A model generated the notes under the pieces. It saw nothing but the letters and a program-made list of their open reading frames with translations, was not told the DNA's origin and made no database searches. A program made the position numbers and the translations under genes. Positions 18,945 through 27,718 of a DNA stretch of 64,000 nucleotides are shown one piece after another (the first letter of the stretch is position 1; every line of letters begins with the position of its first letter). Source of the DNA: Flavobacterium sp. HBTb2-11-1 (GTDB lineage: Bacteria; Bacteroidota; Bacteroidia; Flavobacteriales; Flavobacteriaceae); assembly GCF_009826975.1 (NCBI RefSeq), contig NZ_WUMO01000002.1, positions 1-64,000 of the forward strand, written 5' to 3'.

Positions 18945-19103
18945 TATAGTTGATGTGCTCGGACTTCCAACCGAAGATTTTTTAATATGTCTCGGCTATT
19001 TAGGATTTAATTTTACATCGATACAAGCCATTTTAAGATTTTTAAGAGACGTTTGACATATGGGGGATAAACGATTTTCGACATAACCGAGTCATCAACT
19101 ATA
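18945..19103 (+). ncRNA. Candidate structured RNA element
   Basis: A 10-bp arm at 18945-18954 (TATAGTTGAT) pairs with 19094-19103 (ATCAACTATA). After a 3x2 internal loop, CTCGG at 18958-18962 pairs with CCGAG at 19087-19091. Inside lie a CTTC/GAAG hairpin (18964-18976), a GTCTC/GAGAC stem (18989-18993 with 19046-19050) and a GGCT/AGCC stem within it. A terminator follows at 19159. No known RNA family was recognised. Strand is assumed from the terminator. Confidence 0.4.
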
Positions 19104-19158
19104 ATTTATAAAAGATTGCATAATAATTAATTCATGGTTTGATTTGTTTGTATGGGGG

Positions 19159-19196
19159 GAAGCCTAACGTCTGATTAACGTTAGGCTTCATTTTGT
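19159..19196 (+). terminator. Terminator upstream of glutathione peroxidase
   Basis: A 12-bp stem (19159-19170 with 19178-19189, 7-nt loop) is followed by a T-rich stretch. No annotated plus-strand gene ends here, so it probably ends a transcript from the 18764-19103 region. Confidence 0.75.
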
Positions 19197-19281
19197 TATT
19201 TAACTTTTGATTAGCAAAAATTAAAGGCCTAAAATAGTTTTTGTGAAATGGATTTTAGCTAATTTTATAAAAAATTAAAAG

Positions 19282-19869
19282 ATGAAAAAAATACTTTTTA
19301 TGCTATTTGGAGCAGCAGTTTTATCTGCAACAGGATTAAATGCTCAAACCAGTAATAACAAATTATCTAAAAAGGATAAAACCATGGCAAAAGAAACAAT
19401 CTACCAATTTAAAGTAGAAGATTTATCAGGAGACACTTTTGACTTTGCGTCTTTAAAAGGCAAAAAAATCATGATTGTCAACACGGCTTCAAAATGCGGT
19501 TTAACGCCTCAGTATAAAGATTTAGAAGCAGTTTATAAACAATATAAAGATAAAGGATTTGTGATTGTTGGTTTCCCTGCAAATAACTTCGCATCTCAGG
19601 AGCCAGGAACAAATAAAGAAATCGAAACATTCTGCCAGCAAAATTATGGAGTTTCTTTCCCAATGATGAGCAAAGTTTCAGTAAAAGGAAGCGATATGTG
19701 TGATGTCTATAAATTCTTAACTGAAAAATCAAGAAACGGTTTACAGGATTCTGAAGTGGAATGGAATTTTCAGAAATACTTAATCAACGAGAAAGGAGAA
19801 TTGGTAAAAGTAATTAAACCAAAAACTCTAGTAACAGAACCAGAAGTTATCAATTGGATTAAAAGCTAA
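19282..19869 (+). CDS. Exported glutathione peroxidase family protein
   Basis: A 195-residue thiol peroxidase of the GPx fold. A signal peptide (MKKILFMLFGAAVLSATGLN, then AQ) suggests periplasmic or lipid-side location. The catalytic site is in VNTASKCGLTPQYKDLE with peroxidatic C82. The Gln and Trp partners lie in FPANNFASQEPG and EVEWNFQKYL. These enzymes reduce hydrogen peroxide and lipid peroxides, in bacteria usually with thioredoxin. An internal Met35 could give a cytosolic form. It is a single gene with a strong terminator after it. Confidence 0.9.
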   Translation: MKKILFMLFGAAVLSATGLNAQTSNNKLSKKDKTMAKETIYQFKVEDLSGDTFDFASLKGKKIMIVNTASKCGLTPQYKDLEAVYKQYKDKGFVIVGFPANNFASQEPGTNKEIETFCQQNYGVSFPMMSKVSVKGSDMCDVYKFLTEKSRNGLQDSEVEWNFQKYLINEKGELVKVIKPKTLVTEPEVINWIKS

Positions 19870-19880
19870 CCTAAAAAAAA

Positions 19881-19920
19881 AAGACTCAAATTTGGAATTC
19901 AAATTTGAGTCTTTTTTTTT
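19881..19920. terminator. Bidirectional terminator after GPx
   Basis: A 14-bp stem (19881-19894 with 19900-19913, 5-nt loop) has an A run before and a T run after. It sits between convergent genes. Confidence 0.9.
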
Positions 19921-20002
19921 AGGTTCAAAGGCACAAAGAGGCAAAGGAACAAAGTTTTTAAATACTTTGCGAACTTTGCGTAATTCTTAGCGTGCTTTGC
20001 GG

Positions 20003-20500
20003 TTAAACCAAAATAAGTTGCATAAAAACCAAATCTAACCAATGATCAAATTTGTAGCCTACTTCTCGAATCGTTCCTGTAGCGACAAATCCGAATTTTT
20101 CATGGAAAGCAATGCTTCCAGCATTATCAGCATCAATGGCACCAATCATAACATGGTAGCCTTGTTCTTTCGCTAAACGGATTAATTCTGTCAAAAGTTT
20201 AGAACCAATTCCTTTTCCTATTATATTATCAACTACGTAAACAGAATGTTCGACGGTATATTGATAGCCAATCTTTTCTCTAAACTGCCCATAACTTCCA
20301 AAACCAACCACTTCGCCATCCAAATCGGCTACAATTACAGGAAGATTTTTAGCCGTTTTATCTTCAAACCATTTGGTCTGAACTTCCAAAGTCTGAATCT
20401 CATAACTATAATTGGCAGTAGTGTGTAAAATAGAGTGATTTACAATCTCTAGAATCTTTTGCAAATCATTTGTTGTTGCTGGTCTTAAAATAATGCTCAT
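20003..20500 (-). CDS. GNAT family N-acetyltransferase
   Basis: A 165-residue acetyltransferase of the GNAT fold. The acetyl-CoA loop is in VVDNIIGKGIGSKLLTELI, and the segment IGAIDADNAGSIAFHEKFGF is typical of the phosphinothricin/methionine-sulfoximine acetyltransferase branch (PAT/MddA). Such enzymes acetylate small amines or toxic glutamate analogues. The true substrate is unknown. The gene lies 15 nt after the thioredoxin-like gene on the same strand, so co-transcription is likely. Confidence 0.88.
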   Translation of the reverse strand: MSIILRPATTNDLQKILEIVNHSILHTTANYSYEIQTLEVQTKWFEDKTAKNLPVIVADLDGEVVGFGSYGQFREKIGYQYTVEHSVYVVDNIIGKGIGSKLLTELIRLAKEQGYHVMIGAIDADNAGSIAFHEKFGFVATGTIREVGYKFDHWLDLVFMQLILV

Positions 20501-20515
20501 TGGTAATTTTATAGG

Positions 20516-21691
20516 TTATTTGGTATTTAGTTCAGCTAATAAAGTGTCTACTTCTTTAGAATTCCAGTCCATTTCTTTTGCTATGGCTTTGGCGTTTTTG
20601 GCGTATTCTAAAGCTTTCTTTCGATCATTTATTTTGTTGTAAAGCTTGGCTTCAAGCAAATTTCCGTCATAAGAATCATTTAATTCTAGAGAACGATTTA
20701 CCCAAAAAATCGCTTTTTTCAGACTTTCTTTATCTTTTATATGCTTGAAATAAGTATTTCCGATATCTTTTAGAAAACTTGCGTCGTTCCAAACTAACTT
20801 CTGCGTGTCTTCTAATGTAACTTTTTTATAAAAATTCCATTTTTCGGTTCTTTCAGCCAATGTCAAATCGTATTTAAAAACCAAAGAATCTGTTTTTTGT
20901 AATCTTATTGATTTAGCAATTTCTCTTTGTTTATAGTAGTTTACGGTGTCTAAATTATCTACCAAAGGTCGAAGCAATTCGTTTACAATGCTTTCAATTT
21001 TACGGTCAACTCGATTTTGTGAAGCTACAGCTGCAAATTCTTTCTGGTGATTTAAAACATATTGAAACTCCCTAGATTTAATATCGGTTACACCATTGGC
21101 AATCACTCGCCAATTTAATTCACTCACCAATTGTTTATCAGTTTGCGTATCCAAATAAATGTGTGTCGGTATCGATAATTCGGTTCTATCTTTTCCTTTT
21201 TTTAAAGTATTTAAGTAAACAAAGAATTTATCTGAATTACTAGGATCAGCAAGAAATTGTTTTTCTAATTGAGGCAATTGCATTTTTGGATTTAATGCAT
21301 AGTTTAACTCATTTAGAAACTCTGGCTTTTTCATTTCGCCTTTCAATGCGTAAATCAACGTTTCATTGGTGTCCAGAAATAAAAATGTAGGAAGCGATTT
21401 GGTATTGAATTTGTTTTTTAAAGCAATTCCTTCTTCTTTCTCAATGTTTTTATAAGTACAAACAAAGTTTTTATTCAAAAAATCCATCACAGCAGGATCG
21501 CTCAAAACTTCCGCTTTCATTAAATTGCAATGCGGACACCAATCTGCGTAAAGCATAACAAAAAGCGGTTTTTCTTCTTTTTTTGCATTTTCTAAAGCTG
21601 TTTTGTACGGAACGTCAACAGGAACAAATTGATTCTGTGAGGTTATAGTTTGAAAAGTAACAGATAAAAAAAGTATAAGTAAGAAACGCAT
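20516..21691 (-). CDS. Exported thioredoxin-fold protein
   Basis: A 391-residue protein with a signal peptide (MRFLLILFLSVTFQTITSQ). The thioredoxin-like domain carries a WCPHC active site (C52, C55) in VMLYADWCPHCNLMKAE. It resembles the DUF255/thioredoxin-7 type of periplasmic thiol reductase. The remaining 250 residues are helical, with TPR-like pairs near the end (WVNRSLELNDSYDGNLLEAK). It may support disulfide exchange or protein folding in the periplasm. Confidence 0.82.
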   Translation of the reverse strand: MRFLLILFLSVTFQTITSQNQFVPVDVPYKTALENAKKEEKPLFVMLYADWCPHCNLMKAEVLSDPAVMDFLNKNFVCTYKNIEKEEGIALKNKFNTKSLPTFLFLDTNETLIYALKGEMKKPEFLNELNYALNPKMQLPQLEKQFLADPSNSDKFFVYLNTLKKGKDRTELSIPTHIYLDTQTDKQLVSELNWRVIANGVTDIKSREFQYVLNHQKEFAAVASQNRVDRKIESIVNELLRPLVDNLDTVNYYKQREIAKSIRLQKTDSLVFKYDLTLAERTEKWNFYKKVTLEDTQKLVWNDASFLKDIGNTYFKHIKDKESLKKAIFWVNRSLELNDSYDGNLLEAKLYNKINDRKKALEYAKNAKAIAKEMDWNSKEVDTLLAELNTK

Positions 21692-21868
21692 ATTGTGTCA
21701 GGCTTTTATTAATTATTCGATTTTACAAATATATTCCCTTTTTCGCGAAAGAGCCTTAATATATTCCTAATTATAATACAAATCAAGTGCGAAGTTTGTA
21801 ACTTTGTAATCAAGATGAAGAAAAATCAAACAGAAGGATTTTCTTTAAAAAAGTAATACACGACCGGA

Positions 21869-23530
21869 ATGATTTACCCCAAAATAGCGCTTGCACAAAG
21901 CATTATCGAAATTTTATCTGCCAAAGGCATTGTCAATATTATAATTTCTCCAGGATCTAGAAATGCACCATTAACCATCGGGTTTGCTCAAAACCCGAAC
22001 TTCACCTGCTATAGTATTGCAGACGAGAGATGTGCCGCTTTTTTTGCTTTAGGAATTGCACAGCAAACCAAAAAGCCAACGGCTATAGTTTGTACTTCAG
22101 GATCGGCTTTACTAAATTATTATCCTGCTTTGGCAGAAGCGTTTTACAGTCAGATTCCATTGATTGTAATTTCAGCTGATCGTCCGCAGAGTAAAATTGA
22201 TATTGGCGACGGACAAACCATTCGTCAGGAAAATGTTTTTGCTAATCATTCTGTTTTTAATGCTAATTTAACCGAAGAGGCATCAGAAGAGAATGATCTT
22301 AAAATCAATTTGGCTATCGAAACGGCAATTCTTAAAAAAGGCCCAGTTCATATCAACGCACCTTTTGAAGAACCGCTTTATGAGACAACAGAAGAGCTTT
22401 CTGTACAGCCAAAAATCACGATTTTGAATCCAGAAGCTCATTCTAAAAAAATAGATAATAGTGACGAATTTATTTCTATTTGGAATAGTGCCAAAAGAAA
22501 ATTGGTTTTAGTAGGAGTTAATGAAGCCAATAGTATAGATCAAGAAATCATCGAAAATTTAGCTTCAGATCCATCCATTGTTGTACTGACAGAAACAACT
22601 TCAAATCTTCATCATGAAAGTTTTATCAATTCAATAGATACTTTAATTACACCTTTTGATGATTTTGATTTTAAGAAATTTAACCCTGAAGTATTAGTTA
22701 CTTTTGGTGGAATGGTGGTTTCAAAAAGAATAAAAGGATTTCTTCGAAAATACAAACCAAAACATCATTGGCATATAGACACATTGCGTGCTTATGATAC
22801 ATTTGGAGCATTGACAAAACACTTCGAGATGCAGCCTAATGATTTCTTTAAAGACCTGCTTTCAAAAACATCTTTTGTAAAAAGTAACTATTTCAATAAT
22901 GTAAATACAGTTTACCAAACAAGATTAGAGAGAAGAAAACACTATTTAAGTAAAATCGAATTTTCAGATTTTAAAGTTTTTGAAAAAGTAATCGAATCAT
23001 TGCCTAAAAACAGCGTGTTGCAGATAAGCAACAGTTCTGCAATTCGTTATGCACAATTAATTGATATCGACAATTCTATTCAGGTCTTTTGTAATAGAGG
23101 AACAAGCGGAATTGACGGAAGCACTTCTACAGCAATTGGCGCGGCGGTTGGAAACGAAAAACAAACCGTATTTGTTACAGGCGACATAAGCTTTCTCTAT
23201 GATAGCAATGCTTTATGGAATTCTTATATTCCTAAAAACTTCAAGATTATTTTAATTAATAATGGAGGAGGAGGAATCTTTAGAATTCTTCCTGGCCATC
23301 AGGAAAAACCGGTTTTCAATACCTATTTTGAAACTTCGCATAAATTGACTGCTGAGCATTTGGCAAAAATGTATGGTTTAAACTATATAACAGCTCACAA
23401 TATTCAATCATTAGAAAGCGGAATTGAATCTTTATACAGTTCTAATGAAGTTCCATGTATTCTAGAAATTTTTACGCCAACAACTGAAAATGATCGCATT
23501 TTAAAACAGTATTTTAAATACTTAATTTAA
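21869..23530 (+). CDS. menD: SEPHCHC synthase (menaquinone step)
   Basis: A 553-residue thiamine-diphosphate enzyme that joins 2-oxoglutarate and isochorismate to 2-succinyl-5-enolpyruvyl-6-hydroxy-3-cyclohexene-1-carboxylate. The N-terminal domain has the IIISPGSRNAPLTIGF motif. The GDG cofactor motif region appears as FVTGDISFLYDSNALW, and INNGGGGIFRILPG near the C-terminus is typical of MenD. It is the first menaquinone gene in the window; menF, menE and menH are not seen here. Several genes with other roles lie before menB. Confidence 0.95.
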   Translation: MIYPKIALAQSIIEILSAKGIVNIIISPGSRNAPLTIGFAQNPNFTCYSIADERCAAFFALGIAQQTKKPTAIVCTSGSALLNYYPALAEAFYSQIPLIVISADRPQSKIDIGDGQTIRQENVFANHSVFNANLTEEASEENDLKINLAIETAILKKGPVHINAPFEEPLYETTEELSVQPKITILNPEAHSKKIDNSDEFISIWNSAKRKLVLVGVNEANSIDQEIIENLASDPSIVVLTETTSNLHHESFINSIDTLITPFDDFDFKKFNPEVLVTFGGMVVSKRIKGFLRKYKPKHHWHIDTLRAYDTFGALTKHFEMQPNDFFKDLLSKTSFVKSNYFNNVNTVYQTRLERRKHYLSKIEFSDFKVFEKVIESLPKNSVLQISNSSAIRYAQLIDIDNSIQVFCNRGTSGIDGSTSTAIGAAVGNEKQTVFVTGDISFLYDSNALWNSYIPKNFKIILINNGGGGIFRILPGHQEKPVFNTYFETSHKLTAEHLAKMYGLNYITAHNIQSLESGIESLYSSNEVPCILEIFTPTTENDRILKQYFKYLI

Positions 23531-23558
23531 AATTGAGAGAAAATTAATGTTAAAATTA

Positions 23559-23589
23559 TTGTTTTAAAATTTCCTTAATTATACATTTG
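23559..23589 (+). promoter_or_regulatory. Flavobacterial promoter of the DUF2853 gene
   Basis: TTG (23559-23561), a 20-nt spacer and TACATTTG (23582-23589) fit the TTG/TAnnTTTG pattern. The ATG follows 27 nt later. Confidence 0.6.
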
Positions 23590-23615
23590 GTCTATTATTC
23601 ACCAATTATATAATT

Positions 23616-23957
23616 ATGAGCAAGAGAGAAGAATTAATTAAAAAGTATGCTTCAGATTTGAAGGATAAATGTGGAGTAACTCCAAATATGGATTTATTGA
23701 CTAAAGTTACCATTGGCTGTGGTCCTTCTATATATAATGATGATGCATCAGTTGTAGCAGGATCTCAAGAATCTGAATTAGAGACGGTAAAAAACAATTT
23801 TTTAGTTAAAAAGTTAGGTTTAAAAGATGGACCAGACTTAGATAAAGGAATTGATGCCGTTATGGAAAAGTATGGAAAATCTAATAAGCTCAAATACAGA
23901 GCTGTAGTGTATTATTTATTAACAGTTCACTTTAAAAAAGAAAGTGTTTACAAATAA
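23616..23957 (+). CDS. DUF2853 family protein
   Basis: A 113-residue, soluble, helical protein matching DUF2853. The N-terminal SKREELIKKYASDLKDKCG segment and the later KYRAVVYYLLTVHFKKE ending are characteristic. The function is unknown. No signal peptide or membrane segment is present, so it should be cytosolic. It has its own promoter and terminator, so it is probably expressed separately from menD. Confidence 0.85.
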   Translation: MSKREELIKKYASDLKDKCGVTPNMDLLTKVTIGCGPSIYNDDASVVAGSQESELETVKNNFLVKKLGLKDGPDLDKGIDAVMEKYGKSNKLKYRAVVYYLLTVHFKKESVYK

Positions 23958-23976
23958 TATGCATTTGGCATAATTT

Positions 23977-24020
23977 AAAATCCCTTTATAACAACTGCTG
24001 TAAAGGGATTTTCTATTTTT
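23977..24020 (+). terminator. Terminator of the DUF2853 gene
   Basis: A 12-bp stem (23977-23988 with 24001-24012, 12-nt loop) is followed by a T-rich tract. Confidence 0.85.
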
Positions 24021-24055
24021 TTTTCTGCAAATCAAGTTTTGTTAAAATTAATTTC

Positions 24056-24084
24056 TTTGTACCGAGCCAAACTTCGTACCTTTG
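24056..24084 (+). promoter_or_regulatory. Flavobacterial promoter of the CvfB-like gene
   Basis: TTTG (24056-24059), a 17-nt spacer and TACCTTTG (24077-24084) match the Bacteroidota consensus well. The ATG lies 45 nt downstream. Confidence 0.65.
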
Positions 24085-24128
24085 CGCCTCAGAAACTTAG
24101 CAGTTCAACTGCTTAGAAACTTATAAAA

Positions 24129-24983
24129 ATGCTAGAAATAGGAAAATACAATACGCTAACTATATTACGTGATACCAAAGTTGGTTTATTTTTAGGAGAT
24201 CCAGAAAATGATCCAGAAGGAGTTCATGACGTTTTGCTTCCAAATAAATATGTGCCAAAAGTATTTGAAATTGGCGAAGAATTAATTGTTTTTGTTTACT
24301 TAGATCACGAACAGCGACCAGTTGCAACTACTCTGGTTCCGTACATTTTATTGAATGAATTTGCTCTTTTACGTGTAAACTACATCAATAATGTCGGCGC
24401 ATTTATGGACTGGGGAATGGAGAAAGATATTTTGGTCCCGTTTAAAGAACAGGCGCGTCCAATGGAAAAAGGGAAACGCTATTTGGTTTATTTATATATG
24501 GACAAACAGACGAATCGTTTGGTGGCTTCGAGTAAAACCAATCAATTTTTGAGTAACGATACGTTGACAGTTGAAAAAGGGGAAGAAGTCGATTTGATAG
24601 TTTCTCATATTACCGATATGGGAATCAATGTTATTATAAATGAACGTCATAAAGGTCTTTTATACAAAGATGAAGTGTATGATGATTCGATAAGAACTGG
24701 AGACAGAATGCGTGGGTATATCAAAAATATTCGTCCTGACAATAAAATTGATGTAGCACTTCAGGCTCAAGGTTTTGAAAGCATAGAACCTAATGCCGAA
24801 AAAATATTAAGCGAACTGAGAGCTAGCAGAGGGTTTCTTAGATTGAATGACAATTCTCATCCTGAAGATATTAAAACCGTTTTGAAAATGAGTAAGAAAT
24901 CATTTAAGAAAGCAATCGGAGCTTTGTATAAAGAAAAACTTATTGAAATTAAAGAAGACGGGATTTATCTTGTGAAAGAATAA
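24129..24983 (+). CDS. CvfB-like S1 RNA-binding protein
   Basis: A 284-residue protein with consecutive S1-like OB folds and a C-terminal winged helix, as in CvfB. The first OB region includes GLFLGDPENDPEGVHDVLLP. A second includes NNVGAFMDWGMEKDILVPF and a third DMGINVIINERHKGLLY. The winged helix includes KTVLKMSKKSFKKAIGALYK. CvfB homologues bind RNA and affect virulence factor expression in Staphylococcus. The role here is unknown. It has a well-formed promoter. Confidence 0.85.
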   Translation: MLEIGKYNTLTILRDTKVGLFLGDPENDPEGVHDVLLPNKYVPKVFEIGEELIVFVYLDHEQRPVATTLVPYILLNEFALLRVNYINNVGAFMDWGMEKDILVPFKEQARPMEKGKRYLVYLYMDKQTNRLVASSKTNQFLSNDTLTVEKGEEVDLIVSHITDMGINVIINERHKGLLYKDEVYDDSIRTGDRMRGYIKNIRPDNKIDVALQAQGFESIEPNAEKILSELRASRGFLRLNDNSHPEDIKTVLKMSKKSFKKAIGALYKEKLIEIKEDGIYLVKE

Positions 24984-24990
24984 AAATCTA

Positions 24991-25072
24991 GAAATTCCAA
25001 TATTTAAAATTCCAAATTTCAAGACTGATTCAACACAATCCATCGGAATTTGGAGTTTAAAATTTGGAATTT
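24991..25072. repeat. Intergenic inverted repeat (AAATTCC type)
   Basis: AAATTCCAAATTT (25007-25019) is perfectly inverted at 25060-25072. The same words recur at 55079-55202. It belongs to the low-complexity intergenic repeats seen across this window. Confidence 0.7.
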
Positions 25073-25102
25073 ATTTTGCGCCAGCAAAATTATTATAACA
25101 CA

Positions 25103-25137
25103 AAAGGCTGCTCATTACAAGCAGCCTTTCGCTTTTT
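25103..25137 (+). terminator. Terminator after the CvfB-like gene
   Basis: A 10-bp stem (25103-25112 with 25120-25129, 7-nt loop) is followed by a T-containing tail. Confidence 0.85.
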
Positions 25138-25139
25138 AT

Positions 25140-25791
25140 TCAGTTTTAAAAAAAATTGTAATTAAAAAAAAACAGAAATAAAATAATTCGAGTCCATCTC
25201 AGAACAATAGCTTTACGAATTTTAGAAATTATTCCATTGATGGGTATGTCTTTTAAATAATAAATGTACCTATCTCAAAAGCAAAAAAATAAATTTCACG
25301 GCTCATCCATTGGTTTATAAAATAACTTTTAGAAAGTGCGAATTAGTACTTTTTTCCTCTTTTCGTTATCATTTCTATACTAATTATAGATACAATTCTA
25401 ACATTTAACCTTAGGTGTTACTTTTTTCTTTTTGAAGTTTCGACAAACACATAAATCATTTGCTCTTTTAATTGAGGTTTGTTTGTGAAAACCCTAAAAA
25501 AATGAGCGACAAATTTTTTAAATTTTCTCAAAAAAATCATTTTTTAGGTTAATAAATCAGTGAAAGAAAATCAATCTGGAATCATTGAAATATTTTGTAT
25601 CTCATTGATTTCTAGGCTGTAAAATTAAATATTATTTTTCTAAACTAATGTTAAAAAATGTTATTTTTTGTAAGTAAATACTAATTGTTAACATTGCACA
25701 TCAATTTAGCAAAGACTTAAGGCAGATTGAGTAGGTAAAGTAGTAAAAATGCTTTATTTTTACCGTATAATTATTAAAACAAAAAATCAAA
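25140..25791. other. Long AT-rich upstream region of menB
   Basis: These 650 bases hold no convincing gene, tRNA or exact TAnnTTTG promoter. The only small frame is a 16-codon one near 25502. The region may be a long untranslated leader or upstream regulatory sequence for menB. I see no clear stem-loop beyond the terminator before it. Confidence 0.5.
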
Positions 25792-26625
25792 ATGGAATGG
25801 ATTACAGCCAGAGAATTTGAAGATATAACTTATAAAAAATGCAACGGAGTAGCAAGAATTGCCTTTAACAGACCAAATGTTAGAAATGCATTCCGTCCTA
25901 AAACTACTTCAGAATTATACCAAGCTTTTTACGACGCGCAAGAAGACACTTCAATTGGAGTTGTTTTGCTTTCTGCTGAAGGACCTTCAACAAAAGATGG
26001 AGTTTATTCTTTCTGCAGCGGTGGAGACCAAAATGCACGCGGACACCAAGGATATGTTGGAGATGATGGACAGCACCGTTTAAATATATTAGAAGTGCAG
26101 CGTTTAATCCGTTTTATGCCAAAAGTAGTTATTGCTGTTGTTCCTGGCTGGGCTGTAGGTGGCGGACACAGTTTGCATGTAGTTTGCGATATGACGCTTG
26201 CCAGTAAAGAACACGCCATTTTTAAACAAACTGACGCTGACGTAACTAGTTTTGATGGTGGTTATGGATCGGCATATTTGGCTAAAATGGTAGGACAGAA
26301 AAAAGCACGTGAAATCTTTTTCTTAGGCCGTAATTATTCTGCTCAAGAAGCTTTTGAAATGGGAATGGTAAATGCTGTAATTCCTCATGACGAATTGGAA
26401 GCTACTGCTTACGAATGGGCTCAGGAAATTCTTCAAAAATCACCAACCTCTATAAAAATGCTAAAATTTGCAATGAACTTAACAGATGACGGAATGGTCG
26501 GACAACAAGTTTTTGCAGGAGAAGCAACTCGTTTGGCTTACATGACCGAAGAAGCTAAAGAAGGAAGAAATGCTTTCTTAGAAAAAAGAAAACCAAACTT
26601 CGGTGAAAATAAATGGATACCTTAA
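25792..26625 (+). CDS. menB: 1,4-dihydroxy-2-naphthoyl-CoA synthase
   Basis: A 277-residue enzyme of the crotonase fold that closes o-succinylbenzoyl-CoA to dihydroxynaphthoyl-CoA. Family motifs include RIAFNRPNVRNAFRPKT, YSFCSGGDQNARGHQGY (oxyanion loop) and QTDADVTSFDGGYGSAYLA. The last is specific to MenB. It sits about 100 nt before menA, so the two may be transcribed together across an intergenic repeat. Confidence 0.96.
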   Translation: MEWITAREFEDITYKKCNGVARIAFNRPNVRNAFRPKTTSELYQAFYDAQEDTSIGVVLLSAEGPSTKDGVYSFCSGGDQNARGHQGYVGDDGQHRLNILEVQRLIRFMPKVVIAVVPGWAVGGGHSLHVVCDMTLASKEHAIFKQTDADVTSFDGGYGSAYLAKMVGQKKAREIFFLGRNYSAQEAFEMGMVNAVIPHDELEATAYEWAQEILQKSPTSIKMLKFAMNLTDDGMVGQQVFAGEATRLAYMTEEAKEGRNAFLEKRKPNFGENKWIP

Positions 26626-26637
26626 TAATTTTAGATT

Positions 26638-26722
26638 TCTGATTATAGATTTTAGATTTTCAATCTATAATTTTAAATCAGAATATAATAATCTAAAATC
26701 TATATTCTAAAATCTAAAATTA
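26638..26722. repeat. Intergenic repeat between menB and menA
   Basis: The gap is made of variations on the words TCTAAAATCT and GATTATAGATT, with CTGATTATAGATT inverted as AATCTATAAT..ATCAG. It probably belongs to the intergenic palindromic repeats of the genome. Confidence 0.6.
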
Positions 26723-26726
26723 AAAC

Positions 26727-27689
26727 ATGAAACATTGGATTGAAGCCGCTAGATTGCGCACATTACCTTTATCAGTTTCCGGAATTATAGTTGGGAGCAT
26801 TTATGCTTTGTCAAATCCAACCGAAACTATCAATACACCAACTGAAGTTTTTAGCTGGAAAGTTTTTGGTTTCGCCTTATTGACAACACTAGGACTACAG
26901 GTTTTATCCAATTTTGCAAACGATTATGGCGATGGAGTAAAAGGTACTGATAATGCAGATCGAGTAGGGCCGCAACGTGCTATTCAGAGTGGTGTTATTA
27001 CGCCGCGGGCAATGAAAAAAGCCATTATTATTACTTCACTTTTGACTTTATTATCTGCTATAATCTTGATCTATTTTGCTTTTGGAAAAGATAATTTCGG
27101 ATATTCTATCTTTTTTCTTCTATTAGGAATCGCAGCTATTGTAGCGGCAATTAAATATACCGTAGGTAATTCAGCGTATGGCTATAGAGGACTAGGAGAT
27201 GTATTCGTTTTCATTTTCTTCGGATTAGTGAGTACTTTAGGGGTTAACTTTTTGTATGCAAAAGAAGTCGATCCTCTTTTAATCCTTCCGGCTGTAGCCA
27301 TCGGATTATTGAGTGTTGGAGTATTGAACTTAAACAATATGCGCGATCAGGAATCAGATAAAAAGTCTGGAAAAAATACTATTGTAGTGCAGATTGGAGC
27401 TCAAAAAGCTAAGAATTATCACTTTTTCTTGATTATTACAGCAATGGTTTTGGTGGTTGTGTTTGCTATTTTAAGCGATTATAACTTTGACCAATATTTA
27501 TTTGTATTGGCTTATATCCCGTTGACAAAACATTTAATCACGGTTTACAAAAACCAAGATCCAAAACTATTAGATCCAGAATTGAAAAAACTGGCATTAA
27601 GCACATTTTTGCTTTCTATATTACTTACCGTTTGCATGATTTCTTTGATTTCAGATATTATTGTAAACCTCTTTTTAGGGGGAAGATAA
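26727..27689 (+). CDS. menA: 1,4-dihydroxy-2-naphthoate polyprenyltransferase
   Basis: A 320-residue UbiA-family membrane enzyme with about nine helices. It attaches the isoprenoid tail to dihydroxynaphthoate in the inner membrane. The first aspartate motif reads NFANDYGDGVKGTDNADRVG and the second NLNNMRDQESDKKSGKNT. Both are specific to MenA rather than to other prenyltransferases. It follows menB and precedes a UPF0173 hydrolase by about 30 nt. Confidence 0.95.
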   Translation: MKHWIEAARLRTLPLSVSGIIVGSIYALSNPTETINTPTEVFSWKVFGFALLTTLGLQVLSNFANDYGDGVKGTDNADRVGPQRAIQSGVITPRAMKKAIIITSLLTLLSAIILIYFAFGKDNFGYSIFFLLLGIAAIVAAIKYTVGNSAYGYRGLGDVFVFIFFGLVSTLGVNFLYAKEVDPLLILPAVAIGLLSVGVLNLNNMRDQESDKKSGKNTIVVQIGAQKAKNYHFFLIITAMVLVVVFAILSDYNFDQYLFVLAYIPLTKHLITVYKNQDPKLLDPELKKLALSTFLLSILLTVCMISLISDIIVNLFLGGR

Positions 27690-27718
27690 AAACATGTTTA
27701 ATTTAAAAAGGTAACAAA

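Noticed and set aside
18946..19056. Open frame through the structured RNA candidate
   Set aside because: It has no ATG and only a weak GTG start, with no family resemblance. The pairing pattern explains the sequence better.
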